From NCBI GenBank assembly GCA_949152475.1, contig OX424564.1, forward strand, positions 25,976,165 through 26,040,164: a stretch of 64,000 bases of DNA, read 5' to 3'. The position numbers and the translations under genes were made by a program. The notes under the pieces are model-generated. The model was not told where the DNA came from and did no database searches. It worked only from the letters and a program-made list of their open reading frames with translations. Source of the DNA: Terebella lapidaria (Eukaryota; Annelida; Polychaeta; Terebellida; Terebellidae). Below are positions 1 through 10,510 of this stretch, piece by piece; positions within the stretch are counted from its first letter, which is position 1; each line of letters opens with the position of its first letter.

Positions 1-189
1 TTCCGCGTACATATCACACTCTCTACGACAGGCTTTGTACCCCACACTGTGTGAGTGTTTTGTTAAAACAGTTCCATTGTATCGAGTGTTTCCTATCTCA
101 AGGTAAGGTTGATATGCACACTGTATGGCATAATGACATTCAAAGTTGTACAGTGAAATAATGGAATATAAAAATAACCAGCCCTCCAT
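1..189 (-). CDS. PAN/apple + C-type lectin gene A, exon 1 only (runs off window)
   Basis: This is the first 63 codons of a fourth member of the secreted PAN/C-type lectin family. Reading starts at the ATG at 189-187 (MEGWLF...), continues through a hydrophobic signal-peptide-like stretch, and reaches the PAN/apple motif CRRECDMYAE at the window edge. It aligns without gaps to exon 1 of gene B (4992-6572), including the GYKACRRECDMYAE segment. The remaining exons (end of PAN, C-type lectin domain) must lie left of the window. No stop or frameshift is seen in the visible part. Start choice follows the position conserved in copies B and C. Function is unproven; such proteins are usually extracellular recognition or adhesion molecules. 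Confidence 0.8.
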   Translation of the reverse strand, partial: MEGWLFLYSIISLYNFECHYAIQCAYQPYLEIGNTRYNGTVLTKHSHSVGYKACRRECDMYAE

Positions 190-248
190 TATCACCTTCT
201 GTGTTTGAGTGATCCTTTCAAAGACAATATTGTTCCGCACGTCTCCAC

Positions 249-256
249 TATTTATA
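249..256 (-). promoter_or_regulatory. TATA box of lectin gene A
   Basis: TATAAATA on the minus strand, 60 bp upstream of the ATG of gene A. The same position relative to the ATG holds TATA-like sequence in genes B and C, and the following AGTGG is shared by all three. That conservation is the main support. Confidence 0.65.
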
Positions 257-744
257 TTAATTAGTGCATGGTTGGGGCCGTTTCCTGTATTATTGACTGG
301 ATACTATTGAACAAAGTTAGAACCAGGTTACTGTTTATGCAATGTGAACCTCCTGCACTAAATCAGATATTCCACTTTGATCTGTTGGTCTTGTGGTTCA
401 TCCTAAACGAACCATACATATGCTAAGAACCATGCATCACTAAGAGCAGAGTTCTACTTCATACCTTGGCGATGTTTAAACTTGAACCCAAGAGAAGATC
501 CATAATGGAATTGTCTCTAGACGTACAGCAGTCCTCGGGTAAAATGTGTATATAATAATATTTGTGTTATCTCACGTTTGATGCATTGTTAATAGAAGTT
601 TTCAATACAGATGAAGATCATATCAAATGTGCATTTTTACAAGTTCAACCAATAATACTACTGAGTATCTACAGCACATGAGTAGAGTATTTGCGGAAGA
701 CAATTGTCTGTAAAACGTAGTTATATTGAATTTCACATACAACA
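257..744. other. Upstream flank of gene A, no gene
   Basis: No coding sequence recognised. The stretch from about 440 to 640 is similar to 6690-6860 upstream of gene B (shared blocks around ccataat.aa.tggtctct.gacgt and a later catatcaaa.gt), so the tandem duplication included at least 500 bp of 5' flank. Confidence 0.5.
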
Positions 745-1218
745 TTATTGCTTAAAGTATGTATACAAAAGGCACAACCGAAGAAGTGCCAGGCACCTGT
801 CACCTTTAAAAACACCCATCATGGATTCTGAAGAAAATAATACACAAAGCTTGCTAGATAATAGTTTGACATAAACCATCTTTATGCCTGAAATTGTACT
901 TATCAACTGTTTACCAAGCACACATATGTCTATCGCAGCAGATGCATTCCAATTATTAGCAGAATTGTTTAGGATTTCAAATTCCCGATTTAGTAACTCC
1001 ATAATATCTACACTATATCTTGATATTTTCATGAAACCCACAGTAAATTTTTGTTGTTCGGAATCGATTTCGTTTCTCGATAGCTCGGTATCTTGATAAA
1101 TATCAACCTCAACACAGTATATCACAACACAGGATGTAAATGCATGTGCATACGAGGAAACATTTGCATGTATATACAGAATGCATCTGTATGCAATATT
1201 GTATGAGAAGATACACAT
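745..1218 (-). CDS. Unrecognised ORF, possible internal exon
   Basis: A 157-codon open frame, longer than expected by chance at this base composition. The most protein-like part is about 806-1108. It is preceded on the minus strand by a possible acceptor (tgtgttgag) and followed by a possible donor (aaag/gtgaca). The translated core includes the segments SRNEIDSEQQKFTVGF and MELLNREFEILNNSANN, which look like a soluble helical protein. No family is recognised and no partner exons were found. It could be a decayed exon or chance. Confidence 0.2.
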   Translation of the reverse strand: MCIFSYNIAYRCILYIHANVSSYAHAFTSCVVIYCVEVDIYQDTELSRNEIDSEQQKFTVGFMKISRYSVDIMELLNREFEILNNSANNWNASAAIDICVLGKQLISTISGIKMVYVKLLSSKLCVLFSSESMMGVFKGDRCLALLRLCLLYTYFKQ

Positions 1219-2101
1219 GTCGTATTAATACCATAAAAAACCCAAAATAAAGTATTGAACTGGTTATACATATATGCACCTGCTTTGTCCAACGGATGCT
1301 GTTCCTTTAATGATTTCATTTTAAGATATTAGTGGAGGTAGTTTGAACATTTTGACATCCCACCATCCTCGTTGTTTTGATACTATTGACTTAACACGCT
1401 CTTAGCGTATTCGTATATATTATGGTAAAGTTATTACAGGCCAGGTCAAAGATAACTCTGAGTGTCAAGAGTTTACCTTATTCGATTAATTCCCCATAAT
1501 AGTCTGTTTTTCAATCTTTTCTTCTCGCTCAGGCTATCATGTATACATGATACATGATGTTTTGTGACAACATATCTATCTTTGAATGATATCACATTGT
1601 AGCAGACACGAGGAGGAACTGCTTGACGAATTAAGTTCTTAACATAAAGCAACATATTGCCCATACAGAGTCTCCCACTCCGAACATCTTCTTACGGAGG
1701 AAACTTCTAGAGAAAACCTTCATGTCTGTACTAGGGAGTGTAAGACGGTCACCATAGGAGTAATTGGAGTCATAGCTGTTACATGTATCATTTCATCTTT
1801 CCGATAAATGTGCTTGAAAAATACTAATTAAATCCAGTACATATAACTAAATATTCAGTTATACATTCTAAAGTTAATATTATACTTTATACTTCTCTTA
1901 AATGTCATCAATTGTTATATTGGTGCAGCCTGCTGATTATGAACTCAGTTGTGCATTATGGCCTCTTATTATAAGTGACTTGACACTTGATATTTACCAC
2001 CACAAACATACACAACTGGGCATCGGATGCCACAACAGCAAATCTATAAACCTATATTTCCAATGTGTCATCATAATGGTATAAATAAGTGGAAATTCTC
2101 C
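1219..2101. other. Intergenic spacer between lectin genes A and B, part 1
   Basis: No gene recognised. From about 1690 it is colinear with 8735-9235 in the B-C spacer: agagaaaaccttcat at about 1711 matches 8758, and aaatctataaacctatattt at about 2040 matches 9179. This is duplicated 3' flank of the lectin genes. Confidence 0.6.
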
Positions 2102-2107
2102 TTTCAC

Positions 2108-2684
2108 TACGGTGGCTGATAAACGACATGGTTAAATTGTTTTAGGGAATTAAATCCACCCTGGTACAACTGGAGCTAACTACCTGGAGAAATGTCTATA
2201 TCAGCGGAGGAAATGTTAAATCCGCGGAGGAACGGTTAAATCTCCGGAGGAAAGTTTAAATCTGCGGCGGAAAGTTTAAATCAGCGGAGGGAAGGTTAAA
2301 TCCGCGGAGGATACAGTCGCAATCGATACAGTCTGTCACTTACCTCTCTTACACTTTTCACGCCATGCGCATCCATTGCTGCTGCGTTGTAGGCCTACAC
2401 TTGTTTGTCATCACCCCGCTAAATTCAAGAGAGCAAGTGGTTAGTGGTGGCTTTCGAGTTATAGTTCCTCACATGTAGCTGTAGACCGAATATAACCTTT
2501 CCTAAGCGGATTTAACATTTCCTTCGTGGATTTAAACTTCCCTCCCTGGATTTATACTTTCCTCCCCGGATTTAAACTTTCCTCCGCTGATGTAGACATT
2601 TTCTCCAGGTAGTTAGCTCCACTTCTACCAGGGTGGATTTAATTCCCAAGAACAATTTAACTATGTCGTTTATCAGCCACCGTA
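2108..2684. mobile_element. 577-bp foldback element with 20-bp subterminal repeats
   Basis: Ends are near-perfect inverted repeats of about 110 bp starting TACGGTGGCTGATAAACGAC. TTTCAC sits on both sides (2102-2107 and 2685-2690), giving a 6-bp direct repeat; a TA duplication with CGGTGG ends is the alternative reading. Both arms contain about six copies of a 20-bp unit of the form TTAAATCCGCGGAGGAAAGT, in opposite orientation. The matching place in the B-C spacer (about 9235-9285) lacks the element. No coding capacity, so it is non-autonomous (foldback or MITE type). Confidence 0.8.
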
Positions 2685-3580
2685 TTTCACACCTTTAAAG
2701 CAATCATTTACGTATGGGACAAAGATTCGCTGGAATTGATTACTGGTATTGCCCATATCCAACTACCCAACTGTCTTTGTAGCACTGCGATGTTTTGTAT
2801 GTCCTAAATAATATGGCTACACAGTATACGATTTTATTTAGTACAGGGTCCTTTTGTCCTTTGCAATGGAATATTTTTTCATAATCTACCAGTAGTAGAT
2901 TATTTACTTTCCATAGATTATTGGAGTATTCGATTCACCATAATGTACTCCAATAATCCACCCCTGGGCTGGAATAACAAAGCCACAACAAACCGATGTA
3001 TCAACGCTACATATTTATTTAGATAACAAATTATGTTTTACAGTGTGGGATACATCACAAATTGCAATTATGTTGAGCGTTTTCATTCTAGATATTCAGA
3101 TTAACATTCCAACCAAGAAAGAAGGGTTGATTATTTCCATGTATTCTTGGCTGCAAACGATTTGATATAGAACGTTTCCTAGTTCAACCTTTTCATGGAA
3201 ATGAACACATTGTAGAATATTTATGACTATAATCGCCCAAAACCCCTCCCTTACACTTTCTCCCACTCGACATACATGACACAGATTCATCACAGGACCC
3301 AATACTTACCTTACGTCACCAGCACACACCGTCCAAGTCTACGCACCGCATGTAAGCCCTTCTACTCACGATGACACACCCCCTCATTCCCTCAAATCAC
3401 TACATTTCCAGACACTTAACCACGCCCACCCAGGCATTACATCACATTCAACGAATCACATGAACTCCTATCCCACGACGCGGGAAAATTACAGACACCC
3501 AACACATGGCCCCGCGCTTTCCCGGACTCTAGTGAGTGTTAGTTAGTATTATGTGAATGAAGAATGAAGATCACAGGCAC
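2685..3580. other. Spacer between two foldback elements, no gene
   Basis: 2710-2790 matches 9285-9350 in the B-C spacer. The stretch 3310-3530 is more GC-rich and C-heavy than its surroundings but has no frame or motif I recognise. Confidence 0.5.
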
Positions 3581-3582
3581 TA

Positions 3583-4163
3583 CCCACGGGCACTTGGAAG
3601 CTATTTAGTCGAGGGTACAATGTGCTATCTATAATAATATATACAAGGCACTCAAGCTGCTGTCGGGAAAATGGCGGTTGGACGAACACCCGAAACTTTA
3701 AAGCTCCAAAAATGCTATTTGTCCACCAAATTGATACAAACCAGCATGTCCCGTGAAAGCCGTGAAGACTCTATATCCAAATTAGTATAGTATTGACACA
3801 TTATATCCATGAAATAAGGGTTTTCTAGCTCATTTTATATCACCACTACCGCTTCCAAGACCTTGCGTGGCTGGAATTTGGATTCAAAACATCCGCGGTA
3901 CAGGTGATATAAAATGTGCTAGAAAACCCTTATTCCATGGATATATGTTTCAACAGTGTACTTATTTGGATATAGTGTCTTCACAGCCTCCACAGGATAT
4001 CCAGGCTTGTATCAATCTCGTGGGCAAGTAGCATTTTTGGAGCTTTGAAGTTTCGAGTGTTTGTCCAACCGCCATTTTCCCGACAGGAGCTTGAGTGCCT
4101 TGTATATATTATTATAGATAGCACATTGTACCCTCGACTAAATAGCTTCCAAGTGCCCGTGGG
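3583..4163. mobile_element. Near-palindromic 581-bp MITE with TA target site
   Basis: The sequence is almost one giant hairpin: arms of about 270 bp are inverted copies, starting CCCACGGGCACTTGGAAGCT at the left and ending with its complement at the right, around a 50-60 bp centre near 3850-3900. It is flanked by TA on both sides (3581-3582, 4164-4165), as expected for Tc1/mariner-type insertion. It encodes nothing. A fragment resembling its centre (tatatcacca...ggattcaaaac) is also found near 13550-13615. Confidence 0.75.
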
Positions 4164-4703
4164 TACTAAAAAGAAGAATATTGTGAATTAAAAAGTGATA
4201 TATGGGACAGAGATTATCGGACTATATCTTGGGATTGATTACGTGTGTGTGTTGCCGTGATCTTCCTCATATAATCATCCCAATAAACCCCGGATTATTG
4301 TTGAAAGATACGTCGGACCCTTGTCTTGTGTTATCGCACGACATACATCGTACTATACGATCCTGTCGGCATAATAGCCGCCGGGAGACACGCTATTCCG
4401 TCACAACATGTATTATGCATGTTTATTTGTCCAAATGTTACGTTGCTCAAAGGGAGCAAGCAATGACAATCAGGTCTTGAACGGTGTGATATAATTGTTC
4501 GTCTTGTCTTGAGATAGAGATGTACTGGATAAAAATTTACATTGATTTGCCACACACAAACAAAGGTCTCCTATGTTTCTTCCAAGAAAAAAATATTAAA
4601 CTCATCCTCAAAAACACTTTAATATGAACTAGATGAGTTGTAATAAATACAGTGATTAGCTCTTCTCGAATAATCTTTCAACATGTAGGCTGCGTGTAAG
4701 CGC

Positions 4704-4709
4704 TTTATT
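4704..4709 (-). terminator. Candidate poly(A) signal of gene B
   Basis: AATAAA on the minus strand about 285 nt downstream of the gene B stop codon. Only the hexamer is visible. Confidence 0.4.
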
Positions 4710-4991
4710 GATGTAGAAAAGAATTCCGAGATCCTGATTTAATCCACGATATACACAGCATGTATACAATAAAACACGTTACCGGAAATTGTAAACTTGT
4801 GATCTACATCTTCGAGATACATGTACACATCAATGGTGGTATTTCAAAACAATGGTATGGGTGAAAGTTGCTGAAAGATGTATCATCAGATGATTCGAAC
4901 TCAATGCATCAAGTCAGAGGAGAAGAATGTATCCATCGGACGTCCATCTGCGTTAGAAGACATCCTCCCCACAATGATTCCATTTCAGAAA

Positions 4992-6572
4992 CTATAGTTC
5001 ACAGATGTATTTGTACCAACTTGTACATGATCCGTCAGCCCATTCTCCGTTCCATTCCGAAACTTTTACGATACAATCGGCATCACTATAACCGCGGTAT
5101 GGCTGTCCAGGGTGCCAGTTACTGTACGTTATGATGTTTCCATTTGTCGTCCAGAAGAATTCGTATCGGTTTTTAGGATTTTGTCGCTTGCCAGCCAAAC
5201 GAACATGGATATCTGCACAAACAGACATAAGAACAAATATGAGAAACATTTGGCAGTGACGTTTGATATATCCATATCCCTTCCTGTGTATTTGCATGAA
5301 GACTTCTGGCCGGGAAGGAATAATCGTATATTACAATCGGTACCAATGAAGAGGAAATCAATCGTTAGGTTAAGCACTACTTATCGAGAACAAAGAAGTT
5401 AGTCATTGATTTATATCAGTGAACTGAGGGATAACTAAATGCCACTCACTGAGATGATCATAGATGCTCTCAATGAACACTTCTTCCTCTCTGGAATCTA
5501 CATCAGCCAGGTGAGCTCCAGGATAAAACTCAATGCATGACGTCATTGCATCATCAAAACTTTCTTGACCAGGACCAAGAATGTAGCAGTGGCTGCTTGC
5601 CACATTCCCAGCCATACCATTAGGACATGTCCCTGAAATGATATAGACTAAATGCCTCGAGACAAAAAGTTCCTATAGCACCCCTTTCGTGCCACAATGT
5701 GTGTGCTAGTATCTCTTGTATTAGATACTAATTCTTACTTAGGAGATGTATACTCAAATCATAGGTAGGAGATACATGTATTGTACTAAGTCACACGTAT
5801 ATGATATTAAACCGTGAGATATAGGAGATATTAGCATATATGTCAGAGGTGCTAAGTCATACATAGGAGATACTAAAAATTGTGTATACCCGAGGTCAAA
5901 GTGAAAATACAAAGCAATGCGTACAATTCTTCCTCCATGTTCTCCATCTGACATTCTTGCTTCATTAATATTCTTCATAAGAATGGCACATCGTGTACAC
6001 TTCTGTCTAGTTATTTCGAATATCTCCTACGCATGCCTTAATATATCCTATGTATGTCCTAATATTTCCTACATATGTGATAGTATATCCTTTGTATAGC
6101 TATCTGATGCCCATTTATGTCAGTATCTCATATGTTTTACTTAGCATATCATACATAAGGCCTAGTATCTCATACGTATAAGTTAGAACTAGAAAATTAA
6201 CTTCCCTTTCTGTGGCACAATCCAGGCGCCACAGGGTCCACAAAATTTATGACATGATACACATAAAGACTTACAAAAGTATGATGTTCCACTCTCATTG
6301 ACTAAGTGCACACGATGTGAGCTGGCTGGACCTGCCAAAATCTCACACGCCCCAGTCGTCTTGTCCAAGTTGAAAGCGAGACATTCCGCGTACATATCAC
6401 ACTCTCTACGACAGGCTTTGTACCCCACATTGTGTGAATGTTTTGTTAAAGTGGTTCCATTGTAGCGAGTGTTTTGTATCTCAAAGTAAGGTTGATGTGT
6501 ACATTGTATGGCGAAGTGGCCTTTGAAGTTGTACAGCAGAATCAAAGTATATGAAAGCAACCAGCCCTCCAT
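4992..6572 (-). CDS. Secreted PAN/apple + C-type lectin protein, gene B (3 exons)
   Basis: Predicted 233-residue secreted protein. Exons on the minus strand are 6572-6275 (298 bp), 5632-5450 (183 bp) and 5212-4992 (221 bp), with gtaagt and gtgagt donors, ttcag and tgcag acceptors, and phase-1 introns. Order: signal peptide (about 1-22), PAN/apple domain (about 24-99, motif CRRECDMYAECLAF), C-type lectin domain (about 101-233, ending YICEL). The ATG at 6572 is the one conserved in copies A and C; an in-frame upstream ATG at 6611 is less likely. In the sugar/calcium site the family motifs are altered: QPY at 197-199 and WAD at 218-220 replace the usual E/QPN(D) and WND. Canonical calcium-dependent sugar binding is therefore doubtful, although the cysteines of the fold are kept. 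It sits in tandem with A and C. Exons and phases match C and D exactly, so I am fairly sure of the structure; ligand and role are unknown. Confidence 0.88.
5690..6190. repeat. Degenerate minisatellite pair inside intron 1 of gene B
   Basis: Intron 1 of gene B is 642 bp, against 84 bp in C and 81 bp in D. The extra sequence holds degenerate units of about 20 bp around tactaagtcatacataggag (5690-5890) and, further right, the opposite orientation (aatatctcctatgtatg, about 6010-6180). The two halves are therefore inverted relative to each other, suggesting a decayed foldback insertion. Confidence 0.5.
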
Positions 6573-6631
6573 AATCAACATCCGTGTTTGAACGATCCCA
6601 ATGATGTCCAACTCTCACGCAATTCCTCCAC

Positions 6632-6638
6632 TATATAT
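6632..6638 (-). promoter_or_regulatory. TATA-like box of lectin gene B
   Basis: ATATATAG on the minus strand, 60 bp upstream of the gene B ATG and followed by the AGTGG shared with genes A and C. Confidence 0.6.
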
Positions 6639-6639
6639 G

Positions 6640-6970
6640 CAGCACACATATTGACTCACTGACAGCACAATTCCACTTATCAACAGGTGCTGTTCAAGCT
6701 CAAACCAAGAATACATCCATAATTAAATGGTCTCTGGACGTCCCAAGGTACAAATTATATAGACTAAGTGTGCTGATGTCATCTCATACTTCATACATTG
6801 GTAATGAAAGTATTTGAAATAGATATAGTTCATATCAAAAGTACATGTTAAAACTACTTAGTAATGCGATAGCACATCATTAGAGTGCACAATAATGGAA
6901 GTTACGGAAAACAATTGTATGTAGTAAGTTGGTGTCATGATTCCCACTTATAGAAGTATAACACTTTATC
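6640..6970. other. 5' flank of gene B
   Basis: No gene. About 6690-6860 is homologous to 440-640 upstream of gene A, and 6645-6670 resembles 12935-12955 upstream of C (cttattgactcactgag type). These shared blocks are candidates for common regulatory sequence or simply duplication remnants. Confidence 0.5.
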
Positions 6971-6971
6971 G

Positions 6972-7793
6972 TTAGGCCTAATAAAATTAATTTTCTGTTT
7001 CTCGTCCCCGCCCGCCTGTGTTCAAAAGCAACCTCCTGGATTGTTTTTTAATTGCGATTCTCAATTAAAAAATGTTCCCGCCCCTATTTTGTGGATAGTG
7101 AATGATCGAGACACCGAATCACAGCATGGAACTTTGGCATCTATTTAACCTACCTCCTTGTTTTCACCCTCCGCCAAATGAGACAAAGATGCTACCAGGT
7201 TTCGAATAGAATTATTCCATGTGGTTACATGTGTGTTTTAAATAATACATAGAAAATTCTGATCATGAATTGATTTACTATATTTCCACATGTATACTTC
7301 AATAGATGTATTAAATGATAGAACGTTTTCCACAATTACTCGTAATTGAAACAACAAATTATCAACTGACTTCAAGCATTTAGAAAGCATTTATCTTTAG
7401 AAATTTCAAGCATTTAGAAATGAAATGATTGGAATCATGTGTACCACATGATTTCAATTCTAAAGGCCTGATTTATTTGGGCTTGAATCTGCTTGAATAA
7501 ATCAAGCCTCTAGAAATGAAATCATTAATATCATGTGTCACATGTGTTGATTTATTTGGGCTTGATTGCCTTTGTGTGTGAGTGTTTTTTTTTAAATTTT
7601 ATAAGTGTGAAATGTCGTCCCGCCAAAAAAAAAAATAAATAAAAAGTGCCCCCTACCCAATTTTCTCATGAGCTGAGGACGGTATTTTTTGCAAATCAAA
7701 AAATGAAAAATAAAAAATAAAACGACCCTCCCTACCCAGTTTTGAAAAAAAAATAGGAGGACGAGAAACAGAAAATAATTTTTTTAGGCCTTA
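6972..7793. mobile_element. Putative non-autonomous TIR element, 0.8 kb
   Basis: Imperfect terminal inverted repeats of about 35 bp: TTAGGCCTAATAAAATTAAT...TCTGTTTCTCGTCC at the left and its complement at the right end. The middle contains further inverted blocks (around catgtgtaccacatg and gattgatttatttgggcttga, 7360-7560). No open frame. The target duplication is ambiguous (TA or none visible). Confidence 0.5.
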
Positions 7794-8734
7794 CTTGGAG
7801 AACATGATAATTTGAACTGAAAATTTCATGCATCTTCAAATGGAGGATATTAGGAATAAAGTATGATGAAGGAAAAGACACTTGTTGAAACATAAATAAC
7901 ATAGCAAATTCGCAGAAAACATTTTTGTATATTGGATACCAACAGAAATACTAGTACATAACGAGAGATACAGGGCTACCGCAGTCTTTTAGGTTATACG
8001 GAGTCGGATTAAGTCATAGTTCATAGCTCGCAAGTCGCATGTCACTTTTCGCATGTCGAACCGACTCGACCATTCAATGTGCGTAAAACGTTGAGTGGAC
8101 TGGACATCCAACAACATGAAACTGATGACCAAAACGTCGGTGGAAGGAATCCAAGAGTGGCTTGAGTCATGATAGTATGTGACATTAAAACAAGCATTAA
8201 CCTATTGAACTCGCAAGCTCATTCAATACGTATACGTATTCACCTCAACAAAAGTCAACATGTGCTTAATAATCTAGCGATATAAAGTCGATATAATCGA
8301 GGTATGAATTTGATATTATAGAGGTACTTTGTCGTTGAGGCCACTGATCGACCATTTTGAATTTTGAGGTGCAATACCAATTCCAATATTACCAATAGAA
8401 GGTCGAAAATGATATAACAATTTACATAACTACAACAAAGTATGTTGTCCATCGCCTGATTTATGATAATCTGCCTCGAGTAAAGTTCCCGGATTGATTA
8501 GGTTTGTTTTCTGTTTTTCTTCAAATATTGGACAAACTCAATAAATGTACAACATTCCATAGCATGGTTTGCAAATTCTGAATCTGTTGAGTAAGTAAGT
8601 AAGTAAGTAAGTGATATATTCGTTATAAGTTGACGACACCACAATGCAGTAGCCACAATGGGGAACAATGCTTTGTCAGTTCAAGTTCTTGACACTAAAA
8701 GTATGGCGCATATAGTGCAAACCCACTTTAAACA
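7794..8734. other. Intergenic, no gene recognised
   Basis: Contains one short microsatellite (8591-8612). A segment at 8020-8060 resembles the CTCGCAGGTCGCAG units found near 37 kb (tagctcgcaagtcgcatgtc). Nothing else is supported. Confidence 0.4.
8591..8612. repeat. (GTAA)n microsatellite
   Basis: Five and a half perfect GTAA units. Confidence 0.9.
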
Positions 8735-9971
8735 TATACCTAGAATCCAACATTCCAGAGAAAACCTTCATAACTATGGTAAGGAGTGTAAGAGGCTTGT
8801 CATAGTAGATGTGTTATGTTCGCAGGTCCTGGACTTGAGTTCTGGTACGTCCAGTCAGCCCAAGTGATGCTCACTGGTTAAAGAGAATTGAAACTCGTAC
8901 TTTGAGGTCGGATACAGCTCTGTGGTCATAAACGTTGACAAATATTACTTCAATCTGGTACACATTACAAAATGTTAACTTTTAAATTCTGCAGGAAATA
9001 TAGATATTCATGTCGCACTATTCAAGCTCAATAATGTCATCAATTGTCATTGATGTATATATGTAGTCACTTGATTTTGCACTCAGGTGTGCATAGTTGT
9101 CTGGCATTGCACCTGAGTTAACACTTGAAGGTTACTAACACAAGCACACACGACGAGGCATCGAATGCCGCAACAACAAATCTATAAACCTATATTTCCA
9201 ATGTGTCAACATAATGGGATGGATAAATAAAAGATCTCGTTTAACACTGTGACAGCAGCCATACATGTGTGGCTCTTGTAATCCGAATTGATTACTAGTA
9301 TTGTGCACGTTCAACTTCCCAGTTGTCTTCGTAGCACTGGCGAGTCATGAAGATCTCCCGCTTTATGGTGCGGTAGTCTTTTAAATGAGAATACACACTG
9401 TACATACGATTTCAAGATACATAATAAATATCTTCTAGTTCAACCTTTCAATGAAAATTATCACTTGTAGTATGCATGTTTTGCTGTTCAATTGCTAAGT
9501 TGATCACTGAAAGCAAACCATGACAAGCAGGTCCTTTCCGGGCGATATATTCTCATCATCTTATCTTGAGATAGAGAGATGTCCTGGATAACACTGTACA
9601 TCGATTAAACATACAAAGTGAGTTTTTCGTGTGATTTTCCAAATTACAGTTACCGTTTCCCAAATGCGCTTTGGTGTGAAACTGGATGAACTGTCATGAC
9701 ACCAGCTATTAGTTCTTCCTGTATAAGATTTAAATATGTAGAAACGTTTGAATGTTTAATCATTTAAACATGTGTGATTACATTTTAACCCAAATTAAAC
9801 GAAATAATGTGAGCGCTTCATTCATATAGTAAAGAAATATGAGATCATGATCTAATACAATAAGACATATTAACAGAACGCAAAATTTAAAAACGTGCAA
9901 TTACTTCTTAGAGATACATGGATATATCAATGATTGTATATTAAAACAATGGTATGGGTGGAAATGTATGT
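8735..9971. repeat. Segmental duplication, copy 2 (3' flank of lectin gene C)
   Basis: Colinear with 1690-4870 (see that entry). It ends in acaatggtatgggtggaaatg, matching 4850-4870 near the end of gene B. The corresponding continuation is displaced to about 11790 by the insertion at 9972. No gene within it. Confidence 0.7.
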
Positions 9972-10217
9972 ATCAATCTATTACCGCAACGAGATCTCAA
10001 TGATCACAATAAAAGAAAACTAACAATATACACTTTCGGAATAAAAACAAAGCCCGACCAAACTTCTTTATCTGAAGCCACACTGGCGTCATCAGGGGCA
10101 GACAGTGTGAAGATATAATTGTTTCTACTGTACACCAGATGGAATTAGTGCACAACTGTCCAACAACTTACCAAACCAATTTAGGAATCCGAAACAAACC
10201 CCATGAAATAGGTGTAT

Positions 10218-10330
10218 GTCAGGGAGAATGTACGAGTAACAATAGATTCGTAGAAACGAATGTACGGGGGGCGAAGCCCCGAGTCCATTCGTATCTACGA
10301 ATCTATTGTTACGAGGTACATTCTCTGACT
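10218..10330. repeat. Long hairpin, 45-bp arms
   Basis: Arms (10218-10262 and 10285-10329) pair almost completely. The loop is itself a small GC-rich hairpin, GGGGCGAAGCCCC. It lies at the left side of the 1.8-kb insertion. Confidence 0.85.
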
Positions 10331-10359
10331 TAAACTATTTCCCACATATATACATCAAG

Positions 10360-10383
10360 GTAGATTCGTAACTACGAATCTAC
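10360..10383. repeat. 24-bp palindrome GTAGATTCGTA-AC-TACGAATCTAC
   Basis: Perfect inverted repeat with a 2-nt spacer. It contains the same TAGATTCGTAG core as the hairpin at 10218 and the motifs at 11552 and 11612. This could be a protein-binding or recombination site of the insertion. Confidence 0.8.
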
Positions 10384-10463
10384 TGCTCTCCAATACCTCA
10401 TTCTGAGTTCCAATTCTGAGTTCTAACCAGTGTGTTGAAATCACTTTCCGTGACGGGCTGCTC

Positions 10464-10471
10464 TATAAATA
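10464..10471 (+). promoter_or_regulatory. TATA box ahead of the 10511 ORF
   Basis: TATAAATA within ctctataaataca, 40 nt before the ATG at 10511, with room for a start site between. Position and composition are typical of a core promoter; nothing else supports it. Confidence 0.5.
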
Positions 10472-10510
10472 CAGTCTCGATAACTAGCTTGGTCACCCAA
10501 TGGCTCAAAA

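Larger units (their letters stand above)
1690..4985. repeat. Segmental duplication, copy 1 (3' flank of lectin gene B)
   Basis: Blocks at 1690-1810, 1900-2100, 2715-2790, 4425-4580 and 4690-4870 match 8735-8830, 9035-9235, 9285-9345, 9480-9610 and 9800-9965 in the same order. The copies differ by insertions: copy 1 holds the two foldback elements at 2108 and 3583, copy 2 holds the 1.8-kb insertion at 9972. The stretch 4166-4990 contains no gene apart from this and the poly(A) signal of gene B. Confidence 0.7.

Noticed and set aside
4202..4480. 92-codon plus-strand ORF beside the palindromic MITE
   Set aside because: Lies in duplicated noncoding spacer; the frame is not kept in the paralogous spacer.
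5173..5377. ORFs antisense or out of frame over gene B exon 3
   Set aside because: Shadows of the real exon.
6189..6274. Extension of gene B exon 1 to a stop at 6189
   Set aside because: The donor gtaagt at 6274 is conserved in C and D and joins in phase to exon 2; the extension is intron.
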